Shown here in pieces: positions 20,014 to 27,647 of a stretch of DNA of 64,000 nucleotides; the first letter of the stretch is position 1; the number at the start of each line of letters is the position of its first letter. Origin of the DNA: a virus; IMG/VR virus record IMGVR_UViG_3300048930_000409, positions 1-64,000 of that record. One strand, 5' to 3'. Position numbers and translations under genes: made by a program. The notes beneath the pieces were generated by a model. The model saw only the letters and a list, made by a program, of their open reading frames with translations. It had not been told where the DNA came from and did no database searches.

Positions 20014-21446
20014 AAACCTTCTGGCCCCATCAAGAGAAGGCGATGGCCTACGCCGCGCCCCGCGACCGCATCGCGCTGTTCATGGAAATGCGCTGCGGCA
20101 AGACGCCTGTGGCCATCCGCTGGATGCGGAACAAGCTCCCCCAGGGCGGCACGATCCTGGTCCTCGGTCCGACCGAGGTCCTGGACGATTGGATCGACGA
20201 GCTCCGGGACGAGGGCGAGACACGCATCCTGATGGCGGCGGGGATGAAGCCCGCCGACCGCGAGTCCCTGGTCGAAGAGATACGCAGCTACACCGGGTCA
20301 TCGCGTATCTGGGTGCTGTTCAACTACGAGGCCATCCGCGCATCGCAGGCCACGTTCCTCGAACGCGTGCCGACGTGGGACGGCATCATCGCAGACGAGT
20401 CGACCAAGCTCCGGAACCCGAAAGCCAAGACCACAAAGCTGGTCACGAAGCTTGGTGCCCGCGTCCGGTACCGGGCTATCCTGACGGGGTTACCCAATCC
20501 GGAAGGCCCCGAAGACTACTTCAGTCAGTTCGTGTTCCTCAACGGGCAGTTCATGGGGTCCGACAATTTCTGGCTGTGGAGAGAGCGCAAGTTCTTTCAG
20601 CCCGTCGGATTCCAAGCATGGAAGTGGGCCGCCCGTGCGACCACCGTCACCGAGATCAAGACCGAGGTCGCCCGCGAAGCGTTCCGCATGACGCGCAAGC
20701 GGGCCAAGATCGGCGGCGCCCTGCTCCAGAACCGATGGATGGTCGACCCCACCGAAGAGCAGGTCAAGGCGATGAAGTCAGTGATGAAACACTTCAGCGT
20801 CGGCGACCATCAAACGCAGTGGGCCACGGTACGCGACGTGTGGCTGGCCCGCATCGCTGGAGGCTACCTCCCAGAAGCGGGGCCGGTCGATGAGGAGACC
20901 GGTGAGCCGACGACGACGTACCGGATGATCTCGGACCGGAAACATCAGGCATTGTTGAACCGCCTGCAGACGGACTTAAGGGGTGAACCGGTCGTGGTGT
21001 GGTTCCGGTTCAACCGGGAACTGTACGACGTCCAACGCGTCCTGCAGGATGCCGGGATTGATGCGCGGGCGATTACCGGCATGACACCCCGCGTCGACCG
21101 GGTGAAGATCCGCACGGCGTTCAAGGAGGGGAAGTTCAACGTCATTCTCATCCAGCTGGCCACGGGGCTGTATGGGTTGAACCTCTCGAGAGCGTCGACC
21201 GCGATCTACTTCTCCAACAAGTACGATTTGGAAGTGCGCGCGCAATCGCAGGACCGCATCATCCACGGCATGAAGACATCGGCCTCGCACGTCATCGATC
21301 TGGTGTGCCGGGGGTCCATTGACGAGGCCGTCTCCAAGGCGTTGCGGAAGAAGTGGAACAACCAACAGGCCTTCGACATGGCCCTTGCGTCCGAGTGGGG
21401 CGCCCAATTCCAGAGGATGTATGGCAACGCTAAATCGCGACAGTGA
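20010..21446 (+). CDS. SNF2/DEAD-type DNA helicase
   Basis: A 478-residue superfamily 2 helicase. Motif I MRCGKT at about 27-32, motif II ADEST at 128-132 followed by KLRNPKAKTTK (the SNF2-like phage form), motif III-like ILTGLPNPEGPEDYFSQ near 157-173. The C-terminal RecA-like domain contains RFNRELYDVQRVL and motif VI QSQDRIIHG near 415-425. Compact phage SNF2-type helicases act in replication or recombination by remodelling forks. It is followed by a RuvC-like and a Cas4-like gene, as in phage recombination modules. Confidence 0.85.
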   Translation: MKTFWPHQEKAMAYAAPRDRIALFMEMRCGKTPVAIRWMRNKLPQGGTILVLGPTEVLDDWIDELRDEGETRILMAAGMKPADRESLVEEIRSYTGSSRIWVLFNYEAIRASQATFLERVPTWDGIIADESTKLRNPKAKTTKLVTKLGARVRYRAILTGLPNPEGPEDYFSQFVFLNGQFMGSDNFWLWRERKFFQPVGFQAWKWAARATTVTEIKTEVAREAFRMTRKRAKIGGALLQNRWMVDPTEEQVKAMKSVMKHFSVGDHQTQWATVRDVWLARIAGGYLPEAGPVDEETGEPTTTYRMISDRKHQALLNRLQTDLRGEPVVVWFRFNRELYDVQRVLQDAGIDARAITGMTPRVDRVKIRTAFKEGKFNVILIQLATGLYGLNLSRASTAIYFSNKYDLEVRAQSQDRIIHGMKTSASHVIDLVCRGSIDEAVSKALRKKWNNQQAFDMALASEWGAQFQRMYGNAKSRQ

Positions 21447-21996
21447 GTATCACTGGAAGAACTGGCCGGAGCACGACGACGCCTACCCGTGGCTGCTGTC
21501 GGTTGACCCTGGCTTGAACTCGTGCGGGTGGGCGCTGTGGTTCGATGGCCAGCTCGTCAAGGTCGGCGTCGTCAAACCCCGAAGGTCTGGTACACTGGGG
21601 GACCGTATGTCCACCATCCTGAATGCCATTGGAGAGGGGACAGCCGGACATCACACACTCCCGGGAAACAGGTACAAGTTCATCACGTCCGAGCCGCGCA
21701 TCCACTGCGTCATCGAGATGCCGCACTACCAGGAAGGCTCGGCCAAAGGATCGTTTGGCTGGAAAACGGGTGACTTGCAAAAATTGACGTTGCTCGTAGG
21801 ATTCCTGGCGGGGCATGATTGGGGGGCCGTGACATTGGCGACGCCGCGCGATTGGAAAGGCCAATTGCCCAAGGACGTTGTCATTCGTCGGGTGACCGCT
21901 CGACTGGGAAAATCCCGGTGCGAGCAGCTGGACATCAAAGCTGACGCGTGGGATGCGGTCGGCATTGGACTGTGGGCGTTGACGGGAAAGGTGTGA
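21421..21996 (+). CDS. RuvC-like Holliday junction resolvase
   Basis: A 191-residue protein with the RuvC/RNase H-fold acidic residues in order: D29 in SVDPGLNSCGWA, E99 in VIEMPHY, and D175/D178 in KADAWDAVGIGLWAL. These would bind two Mg2+ for strand cleavage at four-way junctions. It starts inside the last 26 nt of the helicase gene. It probably resolves recombination and replication intermediates before packaging. Confidence 0.85.
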   Translation: MATLNRDSEYHWKNWPEHDDAYPWLLSVDPGLNSCGWALWFDGQLVKVGVVKPRRSGTLGDRMSTILNAIGEGTAGHHTLPGNRYKFITSEPRIHCVIEMPHYQEGSAKGSFGWKTGDLQKLTLLVGFLAGHDWGAVTLATPRDWKGQLPKDVVIRRVTARLGKSRCEQLDIKADAWDAVGIGLWALTGKV

Positions 21997-21999
21997 TAC

Positions 22000-22179
22000 A
22001 TGCCTGAAGAAGAACGAATTCTGCATTTCTACTGGCTGCCTACGAATGCGGTGGCTTGCGGACGTCCGGGGCAGACGCCCATCGCATTCAGTTCGGCATT
22101 GGCCGAGCGCGTGACGTGCGAATCGTGCCGGATGACCGAGCTCTGGAAGTACGTCGCTCGGACGCGGGGTGTCCGGTGA
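22000..22179 (+). CDS. Small Cys-containing protein
   Basis: A 59-residue protein. HFYWLP near the start, ACGRPGQ and then VTCESCRMTE fit a very common small phage family (His/Trp, CGR, VTCxxCR) with a probable zinc site. Its GTGA overlap with the next gene and lack of gap after the resolvase support it. Function unknown. Confidence 0.65.
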   Translation: MPEEERILHFYWLPTNAVACGRPGQTPIAFSSALAERVTCESCRMTELWKYVARTRGVR

Positions 22180-22574
22180 CATGGATCGCGCCGTGGTACC
22201 AGCGCCAGCGTGAGTACCATCGCTCGGCCGAGTGGGGGACCGCCGCCGTCGCACGGGTGAAGTTCGCAGCGGGGGAGGCGTGGTCCGCCGAGGATTACGC
22301 CGACCTGATGCCGCCGATGCCTGATCTGTCGACGCACGCCACGCGTCAGCGGTCCGTCGTTCACATCAGGGACTGGCGGACCGGAGACGTGACGTACATC
22401 TGTCTTGGCGACATGACGGTGGACGCGATTCTGTTTCAGCAAGGAAAGCTGCGGCCCGACCGGACCGCGTTTGATGAAGCCTGGCATACCGCCTACGATC
22501 AGGAGCTCGACTACCGTGCCCAAGTCAGTGCCTACGAAACGCAAACCCACGGCCGCTACGACGGCGCAGGTTGA
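22176..22574 (+). CDS. Hypothetical protein
   Basis: A 132-residue protein starting with GTG in a GTGA overlap. N-terminal helical half (WYQRQREYHRSAEWGTAAVARVKFAAG) and a strand-rich centre (RSVVHIRDWRTGDVTYICLGDM). Overlaps the nuclease gene by 59 nt. Family not recognised. Confidence 0.6.
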   Translation: MTWIAPWYQRQREYHRSAEWGTAAVARVKFAAGEAWSAEDYADLMPPMPDLSTHATRQRSVVHIRDWRTGDVTYICLGDMTVDAILFQQGKLRPDRTAFDEAWHTAYDQELDYRAQVSAYETQTHGRYDGAG

Positions 22575-23571
22575 GGAGGCGTTCTACATTCTGGAACGCG
22601 ACGGCATCACGTTCTCGCTGCTGTCGACGTTCCGCGACTGCCGGTGGAAGGCCCGCAACTACATGAAGGGCATCACAAAGATGTCCATGGGCTTCCCCAT
22701 CGTCTTCGGCAACATCGTCCACGCCGCGCTGGAACACGCCTACCAGGGTGTCCGCGACGGCGAATGGGAGGGAGTCATTCCCCGGCCCGTGTTGGGTAAT
22801 CTGCTTGACACGTTGGAGGGAACGTTCAAGAAGGAAAACCCTCGGATGAATGCCGAGTTGACCCAGGACCTCGAGCTCACCATGCTGATGACACAGCAAG
22901 TGTTGCCCCGGTATTTTTCGTTCTGGTGGGAACGGGATAGCGAGCTCACGTGGCTCGAGACCGAGCAGGAGTTCAAGTTGCCGTGGGCGATCACCTTGCC
23001 TGCGGTGTCGGTGAACGGTATCTGGCAGCCCCGCGTGGTCAAGACGTACTTGCGCGGGAAGATCGACGGGTTGTTCGAGCGTGCGTCCGGGGTCGGGTCG
23101 TTCGAGACCAAGACCAAGGGCCGTGTCGAGCCGGGCAACCTGATGTCCATGTTGCCGTACAATCTGCAAGTCATGATCTACTTGCTGGCGGCCGAGATCC
23201 TGTACGGCAAAACGCCGACGTCAGTGATCTACAACATCGTGCGACGCCCGCAACTGCGACAGAAGCAGTCCGAGAACCTGGCGCAGTTCGCGCAGCGCAT
23301 CGGTGAAGACATCGATGATCGGCCCGACTTCTATTTCATGCGGATCAACATGGACCTCGAGCCGAACGACCTGAAACGGGGTCGGGCGAACCTCGACGAC
23401 TTGCTCCGTGACTTCGTGCTGTGGTGGATCGGCGAGGGCGGGCACTACCCGAACGACAACCACTGCGAAAACAAGTACGGGACGTGCGAGTTTCTGAACT
23501 GGTGCGACGGGAGCATGCGGAACCAGTACTACATCCGGCCGAAAATGTTCAGCGAATTGGGGGACGTATGA
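22516..23571 (+). CDS. Cas4/RecB-family PD-(D/E)XK nuclease
   Basis: A 351-residue protein. GNIVHAALEHAY (His near 69), KIDGLFE with Asp near 184, and FETKTKG (Glu 197, Lys 199) give the PD-(D/E)XK active site. A Cys near residue 42 (RDCRWK) plus three C-terminal Cys (HCENKYGTCEFLNWC) match the 4Fe-4S arrangement of Cas4 and AddB nucleases. It probably resects DNA ends to produce ssDNA for the annealing/recombination proteins encoded downstream. The GTG start overlaps the preceding gene. Confidence 0.85.
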   Translation: MPKSVPTKRKPTAATTAQVEEAFYILERDGITFSLLSTFRDCRWKARNYMKGITKMSMGFPIVFGNIVHAALEHAYQGVRDGEWEGVIPRPVLGNLLDTLEGTFKKENPRMNAELTQDLELTMLMTQQVLPRYFSFWWERDSELTWLETEQEFKLPWAITLPAVSVNGIWQPRVVKTYLRGKIDGLFERASGVGSFETKTKGRVEPGNLMSMLPYNLQVMIYLLAAEILYGKTPTSVIYNIVRRPQLRQKQSENLAQFAQRIGEDIDDRPDFYFMRINMDLEPNDLKRGRANLDDLLRDFVLWWIGEGGHYPNDNHCENKYGTCEFLNWCDGSMRNQYYIRPKMFSELGDV

Positions 23572-24065
23572 GCAATGAAACGCCCGTGTTGACGAAAGAA
23601 CAGCGAGAGAGATTGACGAGAATCGCTCGCAACTCCATGGTCGGAGGAGACCTCCAAGCGGTACTCGCTGCCCTCACCGCCGCCGAGCAGCAGGTGACGG
23701 AGCTGCGGCGGGAGCGGGCCGACCTTGGCGCTCAACTCTACGCGCAGACCGAGCGGGTCAAGCACCTGCTCGACACCATCGACGTGGAGCGCACTGGGCG
23801 CAAGGAAGCCGAAGCCGCCCGCGACGTCGCGCGGGAGGAGGCCGAAAAGTGGCGCACTGCCGCCCGCGTGCTCTGTGGTGCCCATGTTGGCGTTCCGCAG
23901 GCGACGTGCCCGGTGTGTGACCTCGCAGCCGCGCGGGAGGAGACGGCGAGGCTGAGAGGTGCGCTCGAGTTCTACGCTACTCACCACAGCGGCTACGGCG
24001 CAACGGCCAGAGCTGCCCTCACCCCCACCCCGCCCCAGCCCGCGGCGCGGACGGAGGAGGGGTAG
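23568..24065 (+). CDS. Coiled-coil protein
   Basis: A 165-residue protein. Residues about 35-110 are a long coiled coil (EQQVTELRRERADLGAQL, RKEAEAARDVAREEAEKW). CGAHVG...CPVC (about 104-120) may bind zinc, and a second short coil follows. The C-terminus, AARTEEG, recurs at the ends of two other reading frames (24944, 25010). Similar coiled coil plus CPVC proteins are widespread in phages; role unknown. Confidence 0.65.
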   Translation: MSNETPVLTKEQRERLTRIARNSMVGGDLQAVLAALTAAEQQVTELRRERADLGAQLYAQTERVKHLLDTIDVERTGRKEAEAARDVAREEAEKWRTAARVLCGAHVGVPQATCPVCDLAAAREETARLRGALEFYATHHSGYGATARAALTPTPPQPAARTEEG

Positions 24066-24068
24066 ATG
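24045..24068 (+). repeat. Gene-junction repeat, copy 1
   Basis: GCGCGGACGGAGGAGGGG followed by TAGATG: end of one gene (ARTEEG stop), a strong SD and the next ATG in one unit. Exact copies at 24989-25012 and 25220-25243. Confidence 0.75.
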
Positions 24069-24281
24069 ACAGTTGTAACGATTGATTGCGGCGGCGGTTG
24101 CCGCTACGAGGTGCCTGTGTATCTCATCGCTGAAGTGCATCACGGCTTTGGCGGATGGGGCTCCAGTGGCGTACGCCGCGTGACGCTCACGACCGGCAAG
24201 GTGTACACCGAAGTCGAGAACCTCGATGAGATTCGACGTGCCATCGCCGAAGCACCGGAGCCCCCGGCGGTGCCCCGATGA
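24066..24281 (+). CDS. Hypothetical protein
   Basis: A 71-residue protein, strand-rich (VVTIDCGGGCRYEVPVYLIAEV), with a short C-terminal helix. It is started by the GGAGGAGGGG of the junction repeat. Overlaps the next gene by ATGA. Confidence 0.6.
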   Translation: MTVVTIDCGGGCRYEVPVYLIAEVHHGFGGWGSSGVRRVTLTTGKVYTEVENLDEIRRAIAEAPEPPAVPR

Positions 24282-24649
24282 CCCGCGAAGCCGCCCAGTC
24301 CGCGGCCCGCGCCCTGCTCGACGCGATGGCGGGGACGACGCCAAAGGGATGCTCTTACACAGCCCCGACATTCGGCGCGAATTACCCGGATGGCGTGTGT
24401 GTCGAGGGCTACTTGTGGGATGCCGACTCCGGCGACTCAGACGGAGATGGATGGGTTTACACGAGCGGCGGAGAGATCCCGTGCCCGTTCTGTAACCGAG
24501 GCGCGGCCATCGAGGCGTGCGCGGAGGAGATGGCTTTCGACAGCCCGAACGAGCGCCACAGGTCGCACCACTTCAGGAAGCGGGCCGAGAAGCGCATCGA
24601 CACGCACCTGCACGACATGCAGCTTCGCTACGGACCGTTCAGGCGATGA
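24278..24649 (+). CDS. Cys-rich hypothetical protein
   Basis: A 123-residue protein. PCPFCNRG (about residues 68-75) is a zinc knuckle, with further Cys at GCSY, GVCVEG and EACAEE. The C-terminal third is basic and His-rich (ERHRSHHFRKRAEKRIDTHLHD). Function unknown; no homologue recognised. Confidence 0.6.
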   Translation: MTREAAQSAARALLDAMAGTTPKGCSYTAPTFGANYPDGVCVEGYLWDADSGDSDGDGWVYTSGGEIPCPFCNRGAAIEACAEEMAFDSPNERHRSHHFRKRAEKRIDTHLHDMQLRYGPFRR

Positions 24650-24726
24650 CAACCAAATACATCGCCCGCGCCTGCCCCGCCCGCCTCGGGCCGGTGCTGC
24701 GGGCGCTGATGGGGAGGACTAGATGA
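24646..24726 (+). CDS. Very small basic protein
   Basis: A 26-residue reading frame (MTTKYIARACPARLGPVLRA...) with ATGA overlaps at both ends, which is the only support for it beyond the absence of other coding in the gap. Confidence 0.35.
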   Translation: MTTKYIARACPARLGPVLRALMGRTR

Positions 24727-24947
24727 GCACCGTTGTGATCAACCCGAACGACACCGCGGATGCCGTTAAGCGAAGGTATCAGGCAGTGTACGGCGAGGAC
24801 GCCTACGACCGCCTTGGCGACGATGAAGACGCGTGCCAGGACGAACCATACGGGTATCGGGCGCGTCTGCTGGCGAAGGCGCACGCGTTGCTCCACCGCG
24901 AAGAAGGCCGAAGCATGTACGGAGAGCCGCCCGAGGCCCCTCGATGA
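24723..24947 (+). CDS. Hypothetical acidic protein
   Basis: A 74-residue protein: helical N-terminus (DTADAVKRRYQAVYGEDAYDRL), acidic centre (GDDEDACQDEP) and a helix (RARLLAKAHALLHREE). ATGA overlaps at both ends. Family not recognised. Confidence 0.55.
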   Translation: MSTVVINPNDTADAVKRRYQAVYGEDAYDRLGDDEDACQDEPYGYRARLLAKAHALLHREEGRSMYGEPPEAPR

Positions 24948-25009
24948 CCCGCCCACCCGACTTCGACTTGGGGACGGCGGAGGGGATTGCGCGGACGGAG
25001 GAGGGGTAG
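24944..25009 (+). CDS. Very small ORF ending ARTEEG
   Basis: A 21-residue frame ending in the ARTEEG stop of the junction repeat. It is probably the remnant of a gene shortened by recombination between junction repeats. Confidence 0.3.
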   Translation: MTRPPDFDLGTAEGIARTEEG

Positions 25010-25012
25010 ATG
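24989..25012 (+). repeat. Gene-junction repeat, copy 2
   Basis: Identical over 24 bp to 24045-24068, again carrying ARTEEG-stop, SD and the next ATG. Confidence 0.75.
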
Positions 25013-25240
25013 GCCTGCACAGGAATCTCCGCATCGTGGTGCCCTGAGTGTGGCAACTGCACCTGCCCATACGACGAGGCGGTCGGCTACATCGGCGACA
25101 GGGACACGCCAGGATGCCCGCTCCATGACCCGAACTCGCCGCACGCCGAGTGGAAGTTCTTCTGCGGTTTGGAGCAGGCCGAGTCAATGCCGCCACTGGT
25201 AATGCGAAACCAGCCCGCGGCGCGGACGGAGGAGGGGTAG
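25010..25240 (+). CDS. Zinc-binding hypothetical protein
   Basis: A 76-residue protein. CPECGNCTCP (about residues 11-20), then CPLHD and CGLEQ, provide six or more Cys/His ligands. Ends AARTEEG from the junction repeat. Function unknown. Confidence 0.6.
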   Translation: MACTGISASWCPECGNCTCPYDEAVGYIGDRDTPGCPLHDPNSPHAEWKFFCGLEQAESMPPLVMRNQPAARTEEG

Positions 25241-25243
25241 ATG
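25220..25243 (+). repeat. Gene-junction repeat, copy 3
   Basis: Third exact copy of the 24-bp junction; with copy 1 the identity extends upstream through CAGCCCGCG. Confidence 0.75.
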
Positions 25244-25528
25244 AGTTCTTGGATACAGCATGTCTCGCGACCGGCGCCGCACGTCCCAGTGCCGTGCTCG
25301 TATTGCTCGACGCCTGCGATGTCGCGCACATCGAACTGTGTCTCATGCGGCGGGCCCTTGGTGTGGCCCGACATCGTCGAGGAATACATCGAGCGCCGCA
25401 TCGACATCAGCCGTGATATTCTCGACGTGACGAGCATGGGTGACACGTTTCAGACGTTTCAAGTAGGAAAAAAAACCGCCATTTTGTCAGAAACCATCGT
25501 GCGGTCGTCTGTGCAAAAAACCAGTTGA
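25241..25528 (+). CDS. Zinc-ribbon hypothetical protein
   Basis: A 95-residue protein with CSYC (about 19-22) and CVSC (about 33-36), a tight zinc ribbon, then a helix (VEEYIERRIDISRDIL). Its last 30 codons are clearly less GC-rich (runs of A) and overlap the promoter at 25525, so the real C-terminus or the whole 24-25.5 kb block may be recently acquired. Confidence 0.6.
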   Translation: MSSWIQHVSRPAPHVPVPCSYCSTPAMSRTSNCVSCGGPLVWPDIVEEYIERRIDISRDILDVTSMGDTFQTFQVGKKTAILSETIVRSSVQKTS

Positions 25529-25553
25529 CGCAGGGTGTGGCATGTTCCATGAT
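25525..25553 (+). promoter_or_regulatory. Strong sigma70-type promoter
   Basis: TTGACG (25525-25530), 17 bp, CATGAT (25548-25553), followed by GG as in the left-arm leaders. An A-rich stretch lies upstream (25514-25520), like an UP element. The 120-nt leader to 25674 contains no clear gene. It should drive the nucleotide and replication operon. Confidence 0.75.
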
Positions 25554-25673
25554 GGTGTTCCACCGGGCGGGGAAACACGCAGTGGATGGGCACGCGGACG
25601 GTCCTCGAGGCACTCCGATACCCACGACCTGATGATGCCCGCCCGGTGACTGTTCGAGATACTCGAGGACTTC

Positions 25674-26531
25674 GTGAACTATACTGAAGAGATCGTCATC
25701 ATCGGCGGCGGCATGGTCGGGCGCGTAGCCCAGCGATACATGCCGGATGCCTTGATTCTGGATTGGGGGCCGCCCCCGGTCGCCACGCCCCGGCCACAGA
25801 CGTACGGCGCTATCTACTGGTGGGAGCCAGTTGCCGACCTGCCGTGTGTCCAGTTCCAGGTCCTGACCACCATCGACGGCGAGACGCCCACCCCCGAGGG
25901 CATTCGCGCGTACAAGGAACGCGTGGGCAAGGGATTCGAGGTCCAGACCCGGCCCGATGCCGTCGCCCGGCAGTTCCAGCCGCTGTCGCACGGGTATGCG
26001 CCGACGTCGTTCCCAGCGCCGTCCCGCATCATGTACCGCGCCAGAGTCGAGCGTATCGACCCCGACGTCCGCATGCTGCACATGGTGAACGGGGACACGT
26101 ACCTGTACACACACCTGGTGTCGACTATCCCGCTGCCGGCGCTGCTGAAGATGCTGCCGTTCGACGCCGTCGATCAGTTCGAGCATATGGAGTTCCGGTC
26201 GCGCCCCATCTTTGTCACGGTTGCTCCTGACGACCATGAAGCCCGCACCGTGCTCCAGGTCAACTACTCGACGACGGGCAATGCTTACCGCGAGACGCGG
26301 CATCTGGACGGGTCCACCCATCGGGAGTATGCTTCGGCGCCGATGTACACCGAGTTGCCCGTGAAAAAGCTGGTGCCGGGGCGCATCTACGACGCTTTGC
26401 AATCCGCCGAACTGTTGCTGCACCTGCGTGGGATGGCCATCCACAGCTTCGGCCGCTATGGTCGGTGGGACTCGGACGAGTTGCTGCACATGACCGACGC
26501 CCAGCTCCGGACGTTCGCGTCACTTCTCTAG
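25674..26531 (+). CDS. FAD-dependent oxidoreductase-like protein
   Basis: A 285-residue protein with an N-terminal dinucleotide-binding fold: strand IVIIGGGMVG (GxGxxG, about 7-16), then a helix and ALILDWG. The segment HLVSTIPLPALLKML (about 145-160) resembles the FAD/amine-oxidase family. No membrane segment. A GTG start with GAGGAC upstream. First gene of the nucleotide block; in other phages FAD enzymes of this kind act on modified thymine bases. That role is inferred from position only. Confidence 0.7.
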   Translation: MNYTEEIVIIGGGMVGRVAQRYMPDALILDWGPPPVATPRPQTYGAIYWWEPVADLPCVQFQVLTTIDGETPTPEGIRAYKERVGKGFEVQTRPDAVARQFQPLSHGYAPTSFPAPSRIMYRARVERIDPDVRMLHMVNGDTYLYTHLVSTIPLPALLKMLPFDAVDQFEHMEFRSRPIFVTVAPDDHEARTVLQVNYSTTGNAYRETRHLDGSTHREYASAPMYTELPVKKLVPGRIYDALQSAELLLHLRGMAIHSFGRYGRWDSDELLHMTDAQLRTFASLL

Positions 26532-26539
26532 GAGACATC

Positions 26540-26674
26540 ATGAAGATACTTCGTGCCCTTTGGCGCCTGATCGTCAGCGACGACAAGCCATTCAGTCAGG
26601 AATGGATGGATTCCCTCAAGTACGACCGCCAGGGATGGGCGGACGCCCCCTCATGGAAGAGGCTGGGACGATGA
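26540..26674 (+). CDS. Hypothetical small protein
   Basis: A 44-residue protein (MKILRALWRLIVSDDKPFSQ...), basic and Trp-rich. GGAGACATC precedes the ATG and its stop overlaps the next ATG. Function unknown. Confidence 0.55.
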   Translation: MKILRALWRLIVSDDKPFSQEWMDSLKYDRQGWADAPSWKRLGR

Positions 26675-27642
26675 GCGAGTGGGGAAAGATCTGGCACGAC
26701 CAGTACGGGTTCAATCGGAAGTTTCGGCCCGACCCCGAGACGGACGCGGAACGAGCCGAGCAGGTCAAGGACATTGCCCTGTTGATGCAGTCTGAGATCC
26801 ATGAGTTGCTCCAGACCGTGGCGTGGAAGAAGCATCGGAAGGACACCCGGCACCGCCCGAACATGGCGCATAGCCATGAAGAACTCACGGACATCTTCAA
26901 GTACTTCGTAACGCTGTGCAACCTGTTTGATGTCACGCCAGAAGCGCTCCAGCGCTTGTACTGGGCTAAGTCGGCCGTGTGCGAGCAGCGATATGTCGAA
27001 GAGTGGGTGTCCGACTACGCGCGGGGCAACCTGCGGGCCAAGGTGGCCATCGTCGACCTGGACAACGTCATCTTTGACTACATCGATCACTTCGGCAACT
27101 TCCTGTACCTGCAGCCCCTGGGCGACGACGTACGGCTGACTCTGATTCGCCTGATCGGCGAACGCAAGTGGATCAGCGCCGAGTCGACAGGCATTCCGGT
27201 GTCGGTGTTCGAGGCGTACAAGCACATGTACCGGACCAGCGGCGCGAAGGCGCACCTGCCCTTGATGCCGTACGCCAAGGAATTTATGCAGGCGCTTCGC
27301 GGGTTGGGATACGTCATCATCGTTGTCACGTCACGGCCGATTGACCGCTACCCGAACCTGATGATGGACACGATTGCCAGTCTGAACCGACACGGCCTGC
27401 CGTACGACCACGTCTGGCACGGCCCGTCAAAGAAAACCGTCCTCGTCGAACGGCTGTCGCCGATGCCGTCGCAGATCTTCGCGATCGACGATGACCCGAA
27501 GTATGTCCAGGAATACGTCAGCCTGGGCATTCCTGTCTTCCATGTGTTGAACGGAGGGACGACCCCGCTGACACAGACGGTCGGGCGCGTACCCGTCGCC
27601 GACCTGGAAGATGCGTTGAACTGCCTGCACCTGATCGGATAG
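26671..27642 (+). CDS. MazG-like pyrophosphatase fused to HAD phosphatase
   Basis: A 323-residue two-domain protein. Residues about 25-115: an all-alpha NTP pyrophosphatase (MazG/dUTPase-like), with E42xxE45 and E70/E71...D74 as the metal ligands. Residues about 122-320: a HAD phosphatase, motif I VDLDNVIFDY (D129, D131), motif II VTSRP (about 220), motif IV AIDDDPKY (D273-275), similar to 5'(3')-deoxyribonucleotidases. Together the domains could take a dNTP to the nucleoside: NTP to NMP, then NMP to nucleoside. It lies beside thyX. Confidence 0.8.
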   Translation: MSEWGKIWHDQYGFNRKFRPDPETDAERAEQVKDIALLMQSEIHELLQTVAWKKHRKDTRHRPNMAHSHEELTDIFKYFVTLCNLFDVTPEALQRLYWAKSAVCEQRYVEEWVSDYARGNLRAKVAIVDLDNVIFDYIDHFGNFLYLQPLGDDVRLTLIRLIGERKWISAESTGIPVSVFEAYKHMYRTSGAKAHLPLMPYAKEFMQALRGLGYVIIVVTSRPIDRYPNLMMDTIASLNRHGLPYDHVWHGPSKKTVLVERLSPMPSQIFAIDDDPKYVQEYVSLGIPVFHVLNGGTTPLTQTVGRVPVADLEDALNCLHLIG

Positions 27643-27647
27643 CACCC

